Source: Tigriopus japonicus
Taxonomy: Eukaryota; Arthropoda; Copepoda; Harpacticoida; Harpacticidae
Reading direction: 5' to 3'
Assembly: GCA_010645155.1 (NCBI GenBank)
Contig: JAAGOF010000081.1
Span: 421,537-485,536, forward strand
DNA length: 64,000 nt
In this document: positions 11,948 through 21,789 of the stretch, in pieces
Layout: every line of letters begins with the position of its first letter
Numbering within the stretch: the stretch's first letter is position 1
Notes under the pieces: model-generated
Databases searched by the model: none
The model's input: the letters and a program-made list of their open reading frames with translations, nothing else
Told to the model about the DNA's origin: nothing
Program-made: the position numbers and the translations under genes

Positions 11948-12169
11948 CAAGAGAACGAAATTAATACGTTCCAATTGTAAACCCTGCTTTTTATTGTCAG
12001 CATCGTCGTCTATAAAATTCAATGTTTTTTCTAGGGCACTTTTTCATAGGAAAATCACTTTGTCTGACCTGAATTATACAATGATGAGGAGAGGAAGTTT
12101 TGATAAATGCAATTTAGGTGAGCACATTTAAACTGCATCTTCTTTAGATCAAAATTGAAGTGTTCTAAC

Positions 12170-12499
12170 CTTGGCAAGAATGTGAGTGGCGTTAGGATCG
12201 GCTGTGGTAGTAACAGTTTCAGATTTTCCAAAGTGAAATTCCAAATTCATGTGGAACTTTTCGGCTAAAAGCTTCAGTGCTTCAGCGTCTGTCCCAGTAA
12301 CAGAATCGTCACCGTGGTCCGTATACACATTTGGCAATAATCCATATTGAGCCACTTTGAAGGTTTGTTTGTACAACAAATGGTGGCACATTTCGCCTCT
12401 CAAACCAAAGGGACGAGTAAATCCTTGGTTTAAACTCCAGTAGTTCTCATTCAATCGCCAGTAACCAAATTCAAGTCGACCACAGTATACATGAATAGG
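12170..12499 (-). CDS. Ionotropic receptor, exon 2: S1 ligand-binding lobe
   Basis: 110 codons between a CGCTAAAG acceptor and an AAG/GTTAGA donor, both phase 0. It contains the S1 start (FKVAQYGLLPNVYTDHGDD), the TGTDAEALKLLAEKFHMNLE segment that matches the G.D.....la....F pattern of iGluR S1 domains, and an upstream linker (VYCGRLEFGYWRL). Intron 1 is only 65 bp, typical of compact arthropod genes. Confidence 0.8.
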
Positions 12500-12564
12500 C
12501 TTTAGCGAAATGGAAGTTAAACTTTATTTTTCTATTGTACATTTCTTTTCATCTGACAACTCAC

Positions 12565-12969
12565 ATGAAACGGATTTAGTTCAGTCGTTTGCTCAATAAC
12601 AACAGAAGGTCTATTCCAATTCTGAAAGTTGAATGTGGATGTATTTCCAATGAAGAAGGCGTTTGAATTGGTGTTTCGCTCAATAAGGGTTTTGATGTTT
12701 CCAAAAGTAAAATTGATGTCGGTCCCAAAGTGCATGATGATCAAAACACACCAAGTGGTCTTGTGAATGAAATCGGCATATTTAACGAGGTCAAAGTCCC
12801 CGCTGATTTCTATCGAAATAAAACTTGAATCAGGCAGTGGAATTGGTATATTTGACAAAATGGTGCAATGTTTCAGCCCGACGTCTTGTTGTACTTGATC
12901 AAAAATGTTTTGACTTAAAAGATCTAAGTGATTCTCCAACATGATTTCAGTATCAAAGGCAGAGCTTGA
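12565..12969 (-). CDS. Ionotropic receptor, first recognised exon: N-terminal domain
   Basis: Open from a possible acceptor (GATGCCAG) at 12970-12971 to a CAT/GTGAGT donor at 12564: 135 codons, phase 0 into exon 2. The first ATG lies at 12942 (MLENHLDLLSQ), but no signal peptide follows it. Either the start is this ATG or a small upstream signal-peptide exon exists that I could not find in 12970-13380. With this exon the protein would be about 603 residues, a usual length for the family. The sequence is an N-terminal domain with no motif I can name. Confidence 0.65.
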
Positions 12970-13384
12970 CTGGCATCATTTTTTTCAAATTGTTTGATGG
13001 CTTTCCATCATGAATGCTTGCTTGAAATTGCGATCAATTTCAAAATAATGTCGTCATGATTGGATGCACAAATTATTCAAGTGTGTTTCACGGATACGCA
13101 CTTGATTTCAATTAACCTCACTAATGCTTTCTCTCATTCAGAATGGAAGAAAGGAAAAAGACATTCAAGGTAAAATGAAATGATGACTCAACTTGTTTTT
13201 CAGAACAATCCAATTTTCTAAGATGATAATACCGTTGAAGGCGAAATCTTCATTCAGGAATATGATTCACTTCACAAAAAATGAAAAAGATTCTAGGTTT
13301 TCATCAGCATGATAACGGGTAAGATCACAGGGCGGCTATACTCTTAGGTCATTTATTAATCACTAGATAACGTGCAAGCTTTAA

Positions 13385-13815
13385 TCAGGCTGATTTGGCA
13401 TCCTGTCTTGAGACATCGTCCCATTTAGATTCAATCACGGTGTTCTCACTTGACAGGCCATGCTCAGCAGTTGGAGAATGAGGCTGGTTATTAACAATTA
13501 TAATGGGTTCATCTTCTTGGATGTTGGCTTCTTCAATGAGGGGAAACTTGGATGCTCGCTCTCTTTTATCAATTACAATCATATTTTTTGATTGGTTTTG
13601 TGGAAAGTCGTTTAGGAAATGACTTTCCTCCCGACAATGAAAACATATTCGAATTTGGTCCTTAAGAGATACTCGAATTTTCCATGATCTGGTTATTACA
13701 AAATCAGGAATTACAACACTTGGCAGAATGAGTGCCCGCTTGTTTCCATTTGGTATGCCATTTAACCTCGGATCGTGCCGCTCATCGAAGAGCTCTACCT
13801 TTGGGGTCTAATATT
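13385..13815 (-). pseudogene. LINE ORF1-like remnant with degenerate zinc knuckle
   Basis: The open minus-strand reading has a stretch (RLNGIPNGNKRALILPSVVI) followed by IRICFHCREESHFLNDF. This is a CCHC-like knuckle in which the last cysteine is replaced by phenylalanine. The arrangement (beta-rich segment, then knuckle) is that of ORF1 nucleic-acid-binding proteins of non-LTR retrotransposons. The frame ends at TGA 13385 after an acidic tail. It is upstream of the receptor gene on the same strand and shows no link to it. Confidence 0.45.
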
Positions 13816-13996
13816 TAGGCTTAAACTCCCTCTAGTAACAATATATCTCAACGGATATACTGAAATTTTTGTTGGATGAGTTACAGGAGTTGAAGAGCAA
13901 AGGTTGCACGGAAAAACTTGATATTTCCGAAGAACATTACTTAGGTTGTGCCCAAACAAACCAATGCAGTATGTACAGGGGACAGTTGGTGTCTAC

Positions 13997-15215
13997 TAGA
14001 GCTGTGCATCGGATCCGAAAGTCGGATTCGTTGGGATTGACGCAAGAATTTTCGGATTCGGATTCGTTCGGATTTTAGCGCAAATTTTCGGATTCGGATT
14101 CGTTCGGATTCGCCAAAACCTGTCGGATTCGGATTCGGATTTGCGAAATATTTTTCGGATCCGACATAATCCGAAACCAATCCGAATTTTTCATTTTACA
14201 TTTTTATTTCAATTCACAATATTTTCATTATCAGACATTTTTTGTTTGATGATTTAAATGCAATCTCCTGCCTTCAACTCTGAATTTTTTAATGACTCCA
14301 CAAGGTATTTTAATGTTTCAGATTTTACCAATTAAATGAGAGCATTGAGATCAAATATTTCTATATTAAGAGAATCATAGAAAGGTTTTGTAGTAAAAAA
14401 GCATCATAAAGTTACAAAACGTCTTCAAAGCAAAACCATCCTATTTGAATAAAGTAAAGATTTTTCCAAGTATTCACCCCTGGATTGCTATTAAGTGTGT
14501 AAATATCAGCCCACTTGACACCAAACTGATTTAAAGATAAAAATGTTTTTACCCCATTTAATTACGCAGTTTTTTCTGCATTTGACTGTTGGTATGATTG
14601 TGCTTTTTTGAATTAATATCCATTCATAAACATTTTTAACATATTTGGTTCATTTTGGGAAATTCTATTGTGCAAAGAGCATTCATTAATTTGCTCTTAT
14701 TGTCCTGAAATATTTTGCCAAAAAACAAGAAAATGCTTATTTTTTCCTGGAAAATGCCAAAATGTTAAAAAAAATCAAGGTTAAATGTGGAAATATCAAT
14801 AAAATATATTGTATTTAAAATAATATGGTTTGGGCACTTCTAGTTGAAAAAGTGTTGTTATTTCCAATTTAGGCCAAAATAACAAAATAATCAGATTTAA
14901 ATCGGAATTATCAAAATTTTTTTTGGATTTGTGTCTGATTGGGCTAAAAATTTTCGGATTGTTTTGGACTATCGCCAAATTTTCGGATTTTGCGCCAAAT
15001 TTTCGGATTCGGATACGTTCGGATTGGGCAGAATATTTTCGGATTCGGATTCGTTCGGATTGGGCAAAAATTTTCGGATTCGGATTTGCTCGGATTGAGT
15101 ATCAAATTTTCGGATTCGGATTCGTCCGGATTGAATGGAAGCTTTCGGATTCGGATTAAAGAAATCAAGTTCGGATTGGATTTTGGGGACCTTTCGGATC
15201 CGATGCACAGCTCTA
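13997..15215. mobile_element. hAT-like non-autonomous element, 1219 bp, with TTCGGATT arrays
   Basis: Terminal inverted repeats TAGAGCTGTGCATCGGATCC... are flanked by a perfect 8-bp duplication GTGTCTAC (13989-13996 and 15216-15223). Each end carries a tandem array of TTCGGATTCGGATTCG-type units in opposite orientation. The centre (14180-14890) is AT-rich and noncoding. The TAGAG terminus, 8-bp duplication and subterminal arrays all fit hAT. Open frames rich in RIRK or DSDS are products of the repeat, not genes. Confidence 0.85.
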
Positions 15216-15223
15216 GTGTCTAC

Positions 15224-15563
15224 TATTTCCCCCACAGAGTTCCAGAGTGGAGATACCAGAGTAGGCCGGCCATGGAATGGTGCTACATCAAATTAGAGTG
15301 GATCAAATGACGTACTGTACAATCAAAATAGAGCGGTTTGTTGATCGCGTAGTCAAATGAGCGCAGAAATCAGAAGAGAGAAGAAAAGAACGCTAGTACA
15401 ATTGATCCATAATGATATTAGAGTAAACGTGATGCAAATGATAAATATTTTAATGTCTGAGAGTGTAAGATAACGATAAACTTTTACTATCACCATTTAT
15501 TTTTATGATTTTATCCTCTCAATGTCATTTTAACCCTTTTATTTACTTACCATCATTTGTTAC
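15224..15563. other. Spacer without recognised features
   Basis: Noncoding AT-rich DNA between the hAT-like element and the 3' LTR of the gypsy element. Nothing recognisable. Confidence 0.5.
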
Positions 15564-15661
15564 TGTTCGATTCAAGAGAGAGTGTATTGTCCTTTTTGAT
15601 CAAGAGCGTACTCTTCGTGACATAAATATTTCCATTCAGAAAAGATTCCTCATACTATACA
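15564..15661 (-). repeat. 3' LTR of gypsy element A
   Basis: 98 bp, minus-strand termini TGTATAG...GAACA. It is about 96% identical to the 5' LTR at 24257-24354. A purine-rich tract (GGAAGGGGAG on the minus strand, about 15663-15672) abuts it as the polypurine tract. Confidence 0.8.
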
Positions 15662-15736
15662 TCTCCCCTTCCAAGAACAAATGAAATTCAAATAATAAAA
15701 GAACAAAAGAACATCTGAAAGATAAAAGGATAACAA

Positions 15737-17038
15737 TCATATTTTGAAGTGTGCACTTTTTTCGGAGATGGGTTTGAGAAAAATACGGTTTCGAATTTGA
15801 TTTGATCCATTTGAGTGTTTGATTATGTAAGATCTTTCATCGGATCGCATGGACACGACCATTCCACTCGAGTCCCATCGCTTTGTCTTTTGATTCTGGA
15901 TATATACCATCTCTCCCTTCCTCAGGAGGCGTAATCTTCGAGTTCGGAGATCATATTTGGTTTTTGCCTTTTGCGATTTTAAATCGGTCGATTTGCTTGC
16001 CTCGTCTATTGTATCAGATTTCACAACTTTGTAGGCATTGGGATGGGCTGGAGTGAGAGTCCGTTGACGTCTATGGAATAATAGTTGAGCAGGGCTTAAG
16101 CCTTTATGAGTAGGTGTATTACGCCATTCTCGTAAAGCTAATACAAATTTGTTCCAAGATCCAGATTTAAGAAGCAAGTACTTCATGGCTTTAACTGCCG
16201 ATTCCGTATGCCCGTTGGACTGTGAATTATAAGGGGACGTTAATTCATGGGTGATTCCATTATCTCTACAATAATCCTTGAAAGGACCACGGAATTATGG
16301 TCCTCCGTCGGTGCGGATTGAATTTGGAAGACCATAATCAAGGAACCAATTCTCTAGAGTTCTGATCACAGTTTGGGTATCTAATTTCTGCAAATTGGCC
16401 ACGTTTGTCCACGAAGAAAAGCGGTCAACCAAAACCAAATAGTGTTGGCCCTTTGCTTCAAATATATCCACCGACACCGCATCAAAAGGCTTTTCATAAA
16501 AACTTTGAACCAATGGTTCACGAGGTTGGCTCGGTTGAAACAGTGAACAATCCGAACACTTTGATATCATATTGGAGATTTCATTCATCATCCCGGGCCA
16601 ATAGTACAATTGTCTTGCGAGAGCCCTGGTTTTCGTGATCCCTTGGTGTTGAAAGTGTAAGCTTTGAAGGACTTGTGGGCGTAGAATTTTAGGAATGATA
16701 ACACGGTTATGAAATAGAAGAATATGGTGCTCCTCATCAAAAGATATCTCATCCCAAATGTTGAAATATACCCGAGCTGGATGGCTCGAGGGCAGAAATT
16801 TCTTCGTGAGTCCATTTTGAAGGGCAAGAATGATAGCTTGATAAACTGGATCATCTCGGGCAGCATTGGTAATCGTCGAAAAATGGACGGGATTATTCAG
16901 TGTGGTCGAACAGATTTGAATTTGATAAGTTCGTCTTTCTTCAACATCGACATCAAGTTCAGATGGACCAAGAAACACTGGAATCATGGAGTGGGAGGCT
17001 AGCAATGAGAATAATGAATTCCAGTAAGAACAATTCAA
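15737..17038 (-). pseudogene. Integrase of gypsy element A
   Basis: Domains in order: an HHCC zinc finger (LHFQHQGITKTRALARQLYY ... CSDC), the catalytic core with D in FDAVSVDIFEAK, the second D in RTDGGP and the E in GHTESAVKAMK, and a C-terminal domain (RKGEMVYIQNQKTKRWD). One in-frame TAA after DGGP (near 16292-16294) cuts the frame; reading resumes in the same frame to 15737. The upstream link to RNase H is broken by the MITE at 16976-17410. Integration activity is lost. Confidence 0.85.
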
Positions 17039-17410
17039 TTACGGTCTTCTGCAAATGAGACCTTGCATATGTTGACAAGAATATGTATTTCAATTTTCAG
17101 CTCAATCACTCGTCGGAGACAAAAGTTACGCTCACTCAAAGTTCAGTTCAAATCCTACCGAGAATGAATAAATTCGCCCTTTTTTGTAATCGTTTTACCA
17201 CAAAAGGTCGAGTTCATTCATTCTATGCTCTCTTCAGTACATAAGTTTGAGAAGGCATAACTTTTCACTCCGGCATTCGATTGGGCTGAAATTTGAAATG
17301 GGTGTTCTTCTCAATGCAAGCCAGATCTCATTTGCAGAAGAACGCAAATGGTTCGTTTCTGCTGGAAATTACAATTCTCATTGCTAGCCCCCCACTCCAT
17401 GAATTCCGTG
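16976..17410. mobile_element. MITE family M1, copy 1, inserted in gypsy A pol
   Basis: Long arms with core GGAGTGGGAGGCTAGCAATG at 16988 and its complement ending at 17398. A weaker outer repeat (CACTGGAATCATGG / CCATGAATTCCGTG) extends the termini. It is related to copy 2 at 27537-27975. It splits RNase H from integrase. The target duplication could not be fixed. Confidence 0.7.
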
Positions 17411-18082
17411 CTTCTTGGATGGACTAAACAGAGGTGAACGCGACAATGCATCTGCAATGACGTGATTTTTTCCTGGTGTCCATTCAATATCAAATGTATA
17501 TCCAGCGATCGAACTTAACATATGTTGAATACGTGGGTTGGATACCGCTGGTAGATTTGATGCGCGAAAAATGCCCAGAAGAGGACGATGATCCCTAATA
17601 ACCTTGAAGTTAATTCCTTGGAGGTAGATTCGACATTTGAGGATTGCCCATTTGATGGCAAGGGTTTCTAATTCACAAACGGCATACCGTGTTTCGGCAG
17701 GGATAAGTCCTCGGGAACCACACTGAATGAGATGAAGTTTCCCCTTCAAGTCAGTTTGAAGAAGTGCAAAGCCCAAACCTTTTAATCGTGATGCATCGGT
17801 CAATAAGTTTGTGGGTAGTGAAGGATCAAAGTGAGATAAGAGTGGACCCTTTGGATTAGAAAGAATAGATTTGGCTTTCGTAAAGGCATCTTGATGCTCA
17901 GGTAACCACACAAAATGAGCTTTAGAACTAAGAAGAGGGCGAAGCGGTTCAAGAGAATGAGCCAAATCGGGAATGAATTGTCCAAGCTGATTTGCTAAAC
18001 CCATAAAAGATCGCAAATCGGTAATGGATTTAGGATCAGGGAAGTCAGCAATCGCTCGACATTTTTCTGGGTCCGGTTTCAC
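17384..18082 (-). pseudogene. RT connection and RNase H of gypsy element A
   Basis: The first part (SITDLRSFMGLANQLGQFIP) is the RT thumb/connection motif shared with the element at 63.9 kb. An RNase H-like domain follows (NLLTDASRLKGLGFALLQ, then ETRYAVCELETLAIKWAI and IRDHRPLLGI), ending GKNHVIADALSRSPL, the usual end of gypsy RNase H. It is in the same frame as the upstream RT and separated from it by one TAA. The 3' end runs into the MITE. Confidence 0.85.
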
Positions 18083-18136
18083 TCCATTTGTGTTGATAAT
18101 GTAACCAGCGAATTTTACCTCAGCACCAACCTGAAC

Positions 18137-19282
18137 TTAATCCTTCGAAAGGGCAATCCCATAGGCGTAACATCTTTCCAGAAGGGCTTTGACTCGTTGG
18201 ACCATTATTTCCGCATTAGGGGCAAATATAAGGATATCGTCGACTATTTTAAGGACTCCTTTGAGGCCTTGGAGACCTTGGTCTCCACGAAGGCAGTATT
18301 CGTCACCACTTGCGTTAAGCCCCATGGGTGCTCTGCAATATCTAAATCGGCCAAACGAAGTTATAAAAGTTGTCAAATCTCTCGACTCGACGTCCAAAGG
18401 GATCTGCCAATAACCCTTTTTTGCATCCAGAGCTACAAAAATCTTCGAGTCTGACGGGATTGAAGATGCGATTTCGCTTGGGCTTGGAAAAGGATGTATG
18501 GGCCTCTGAACAAATTTATTCAAAGCAGAAAAGTCCGTGACCATCCTGACACCACGTCCATTCGGTCTTGGAAGAAACATGGCTGGACTAATCCAATCTG
18601 TTGGCCAAATTACTGGTTCAATGATGCCAGTTTCAACTTGTTGTCTGACATCTTGTTCGGACTGATCAAAATAGGCTAGAGGGATTGGAAGTGATGTGAG
18701 TCGCTTAGCAGGAGTTATTGTCACATCCTTGCGAAGGTGGATTTTCATTGATGAGCCTTTCATTGCTTTGAGCTCTGTACCGTTGGAGAATACTTGTTCG
18801 AACTCATGAAAGAGCGAGTCAAGCAAGTCCAAATCATTCCGAAAAATACTTTGAGTACTTTGAGTTTGTTGGATAAGGTTTGCTTCATCAGGAGGATAAG
18901 GAAACGATCGTGGAATGATTCCCAGAGCAATCAAGTTATGCCATGCAAGAAATAACGATTTGGTTATGGCTGGAGTAACAAAAGCTTGAATCTTTGCGAT
19001 TTTGTCTTGAAGACGAATTTCCAGAGGAACTGATCCTAGGCATTCTAAAGGTCTGGCATTGGCAGCTTTAATTGAGCATATTTTTGAAGAATCGATTGGG
19101 ATGCCATGTGTTTCAACAACATCCTGAGAAACAATTGGTTCAGTTGCACCCGTATCTGGAAGGGCTTGGATTTTAAACGGAATGCCGTTGAGTGGGATCA
19201 CTTCGACCTCGACCAAAGGTGTTGGTCGAATATGCATTGAGTTAATCGTGATAACAGATGATGCAATTTCTACACGTTCCAC
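18137..19282 (-). pseudogene. Protease and reverse transcriptase of gypsy element A
   Basis: Aspartic protease active site ALPDTGATEPIVS near the start. RT motifs are RMVTDFSALNKFVQRPIHPF, FVALDAKKGYWQIPL and APMGLNASGDEYCLRGDQG, with the catalytic pair in LKIVDDILIF. This set (SGDEYC.RGD...VDD) is shared with the plus-strand element at 63.6 kb, so both belong to one clade. The frame is the same as gag and is separated from it by a single TAA at 19316-19318. It ends at another TAA at about 18134-18136. Confidence 0.85.
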
Positions 19283-19315
19283 ACTGGATTGTCGTCGAAA
19301 TGGTTCAATGCCTCT

Positions 19316-19813
19316 TTATGTGGGCCATGTGCTTGAACGTCCACGGGTTTGATGAGACTTTGAGCGTGAATTGAACGTTTGATTACTTCGACAGACTGGA
19401 GCAATATGACCTTTCTTGTCACATTTATGGCATGTAAGATCACGGGCAAAACATTCACCTTTGGCATGCTCATCCTTACGACCACATCTATGGCAACAAT
19501 TAGACAAATCGGGTTTATTTTTGTGGTAGTTACCTTTGCCACTCTTCGACTTCTTGTATGAAGACATTGCTGCAACGGAGACATTATTTGAATTGAATAA
19601 AGTCTCTCGAACCTTGCTCGCCGATTCCCAAGCGGTAGCGATCCTGTGAAACTCGGCTCGAGTCGAAGTCTCTCGTCTCAAGAGCTCTTCTCTGAGTTTG
19701 AGATCCGATGTACCAGTGATAATTCTTTGGGCGTAAATATCATCCACACCGAGTGTCTCTAATTCAGCTTCATTGCCCTCGAGTTGCAATCGGAGATACC
19801 AATCAGATTTTGG
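19316..19813 (-). pseudogene. Gag C-terminal half of gypsy element A (two zinc knuckles)
   Basis: It has a capsid-like end (LGVDDIYAQRIITGTSDLK, ELLRRETSTRAEFHRIATAW) and two CCHC-type knuckles (CCHRCGRKDEHAKGEC and CHKCDKKGHIAPVC). The reading continues upstream until the SINE insertion at 19814 and resumes in frame beyond it. It ends at a TAA beyond which the pol frame continues without a shift. Confidence 0.8.
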
Positions 19814-20056
19814 AGGAGACGTGGCGTCGTGGTTAGCGCAGTTTCCTATAGTGAGAGGGGTCCCAGGTTCGATTCTCCTCCCCGACCTTTCTCAAGGAAA
19901 CTTTTAGACGCTAATTCACACCCATAGACGGAGAACCATTCTGATACCGGACATAAGATTGCCTATCGGAACAATTTGGACGATGCGATGGCTGGCTTCG
20001 CTGGCCGGGCGAGGCTCAACCCTCCGACCCTAGCACCAACACTCAAAAAAAAAAAA
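19814..20056 (+). mobile_element. tRNA-derived SINE, about 243 bp
   Basis: It has a polymerase III A box-like TGGTTAGCGCAG (19830-19841) and B box-like GGTTCGATTCT (19866-19876), then a unique body and a 12-A tail (20045-20056). Imperfect flanking repeats ATCAGATTTTGG / ATCAGAAAATGG are likely target duplications. The head cannot fold as a real tRNA because no acceptor stem pairs. It is inserted antisense in the gypsy gag. Confidence 0.7.
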
Positions 20057-20150
20057 TCAGAAAATGGTTCTCGCTGACGTTGGTCACATCGGAAAAACTT
20101 ATATCGTCTCGTAATCAATGGGATGTTTCGAAGGAAAAATCCTTTCAGAA
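20057..20150 (-). pseudogene. Gag middle fragment of gypsy element A
   Basis: A short open stretch between the SINE and the mariner (reading KFFRCDQRQREPFSDW toward the SINE). It continues the gag frame of 19316-19813, which shows that both insertions landed inside gag. Confidence 0.6.
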
Positions 20151-20152
20151 TA

Positions 20153-21433
20153 CGGGGAGGGGCAGAAATATCCAGACAAAACTTGGATGACGTATATCTC
20201 CTAAAGCAAGAGGAATACTTTTATTTCCCGCGTTTTTCTGGCTTGACCAAAAACCGGTTTTGAATGTTTGTTAGTTTTTTTGTTTAAATCCGGAAATATG
20301 AAGCCCCTGGAACAAAAGCGTAAAGTGATTGCTGAATTGCTCTCGGCCGGCAACGACGCCAGAGCCATCATCAAGTCAACCAAGTACCCCAGGGCCACCG
20401 TCAACGAGGTCATGAAGAGGCTGCAGTCTGGCCGGGGGACAGGCCACGCCCCCTGCGGCCCACACAGGGCAAAAAAGCAGACCCCCAGGTTCTTGGCGGG
20501 CCTGAGGAGGTCCATCAAGGCCAACCCTGCTGTGTCCTTATCAGCCCATGCAGCCAGGCAGTCCGCGAGCAAGAGGACTGTGGCCAGGGCCGTCAAGGAG
20601 GACCTGAACTTGACCTCCTACGTCAGAGGCAGACGCCACCTTCTTACCGAGAAGATGAAGGCCACCAGGCTTGAGAGGGGCAAGAAGTTGCGCAGAATCT
20701 GCAAGGTCAATCCGAGGACGGTCAGACTTTTCTCAGATGAGTCAATCTTCATGGTGGATGGTGCGTACAACCCCCAGAACAACAGATGGCTTGCCGAGAA
20801 CAGAACCGTTGTGCCTCCCATCATGAAGACAAAGAATCCTGCCAAGATTATGGTCTTTGGCCTCATCAGCAGCGACGGGAAGGTGATGCCAGCCCATGTC
20901 TTCCCTCCCAAATTCAGGCTCAACGCCGCCGGGTACGTGGAGCTTCTAAGGAAGGTCGTGATGCCCTGGCTGGCAACCTTGTTCCCACCAGGAACCAAAT
21001 TCATGTGGATCCAGGACTCTGCTCCGTGTCATGTGTCCAATGTTTCCATGAACTTTTTGAACAACAAATTTGACGTGGTGGTCAAGAAAGACGAGTGGCC
21101 TTCAAACAGCCCTGACCTCAACCCATGCGACTTCTAGTTGTGGTCCGAGCTGAGGAGGAAGGTCAACAAGATGCCCCACAACAGTTTAGCGTCTCTGAAG
21201 TCGTCGGTGAAGCGGAACATGGCCTCCTTCTCCACGGCCGAGGTCACCAAAGCCTGCTCGGTCTTTGTCGGCCGCTTAGACGCCGTCATTAAGGCCAATG
21301 GTGACCATATTGAATAAAAATGTTCTTAATTGTTGTCCAAACTTTTTTTGCTAAATACACAATTGGCTAAAAATAGCTCTTGATGCTGTAAATTATGTTC
21401 AAAGTTTTGTCCGGATACTTCTGCCCCACTCTG
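20153..21433 (+). mobile_element. Tc1/mariner-type transposon (DD37D), 1281 bp
   Basis: Inverted termini CGGGGAGGGGCAGAAATATC and the complement of CAGAGTGGGGCAGAAGTATC are flanked by TA on both sides (20151-20152, 21434-21435). One transposase gene fills it. The base composition of the coding part is clearly more GC-rich than its surroundings, suggesting a fairly recent arrival. Confidence 0.9.
20298..21317 (+). pseudogene. Mariner-type DD37D transposase with one nonsense codon
   Basis: 339 codons from ATG 20298 to TAA 21315-21317, with a single internal TAG at codon 280 (21135-21137). An N-terminal helix-turn-helix region leads to the catalytic triad D147 (FSDESIF), D240 (WIQDSAPCH) and D278 (SPDLNPCDF). 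The last two are separated by 37 residues, the spacing of the maT-like DD37D group. The TAG lies two codons past the third aspartate, where family members normally have an aromatic residue followed by LW. Otherwise the frame is intact. Confidence 0.88.
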
Positions 21434-21640
21434 TACAGATACATCCGTCCTCCCCATATATAGGAGTAGTTGATGTGGTCTCAAGGGTTATGAATTGCTG
21501 AAGCTTGAGTTCCAAAGAAGCTTTCAAATATCCTTGCTGTTGAGTGACTGGCAAAATATTCATAAGATTGGACGAGAAATATAAATCAAAGCCCTGAGAC
21601 CATGACCTGAATTCGGCCAAAGTGGATGTACTCATCAACT
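21434..21640 (-). pseudogene. Gag fragment of gypsy element A upstream of mariner
   Basis: The frame LAEFRSWSQGFDLYFSSNLM ... LKLQQFITLETTSTTPIY is a plausible gag central segment. It is broken at 21434 by the mariner, whose TA target is duplicated there. Confidence 0.55.
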
Positions 21641-21789
21641 TTTCGGGTCGTAATGCTTCATTGATTCAATTTGACCGATGAATTGGGCTTTGATGTGTAG
21701 AAGTCATGACTTGATCTGTATTTGACGAGGGTTGACTTACTACCGAAATAAGTGACGAGATTAAAGCAATGGCATCAGTAGAAAGGGTT

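Noticed and set aside
13941..15310. RIRK/DSDS-rich ORFs
   Set aside because: They are translations of the TTCGGATT arrays in a hAT-like element.
19828..19890. A true tRNA gene
   Set aside because: A and B boxes are present but the acceptor ends do not pair and an A-tail follows, so it is a SINE head.
20201..20596. Minus-strand ORFs opposite the mariner transposase
   Set aside because: Shadows of the GC-rich transposase gene.
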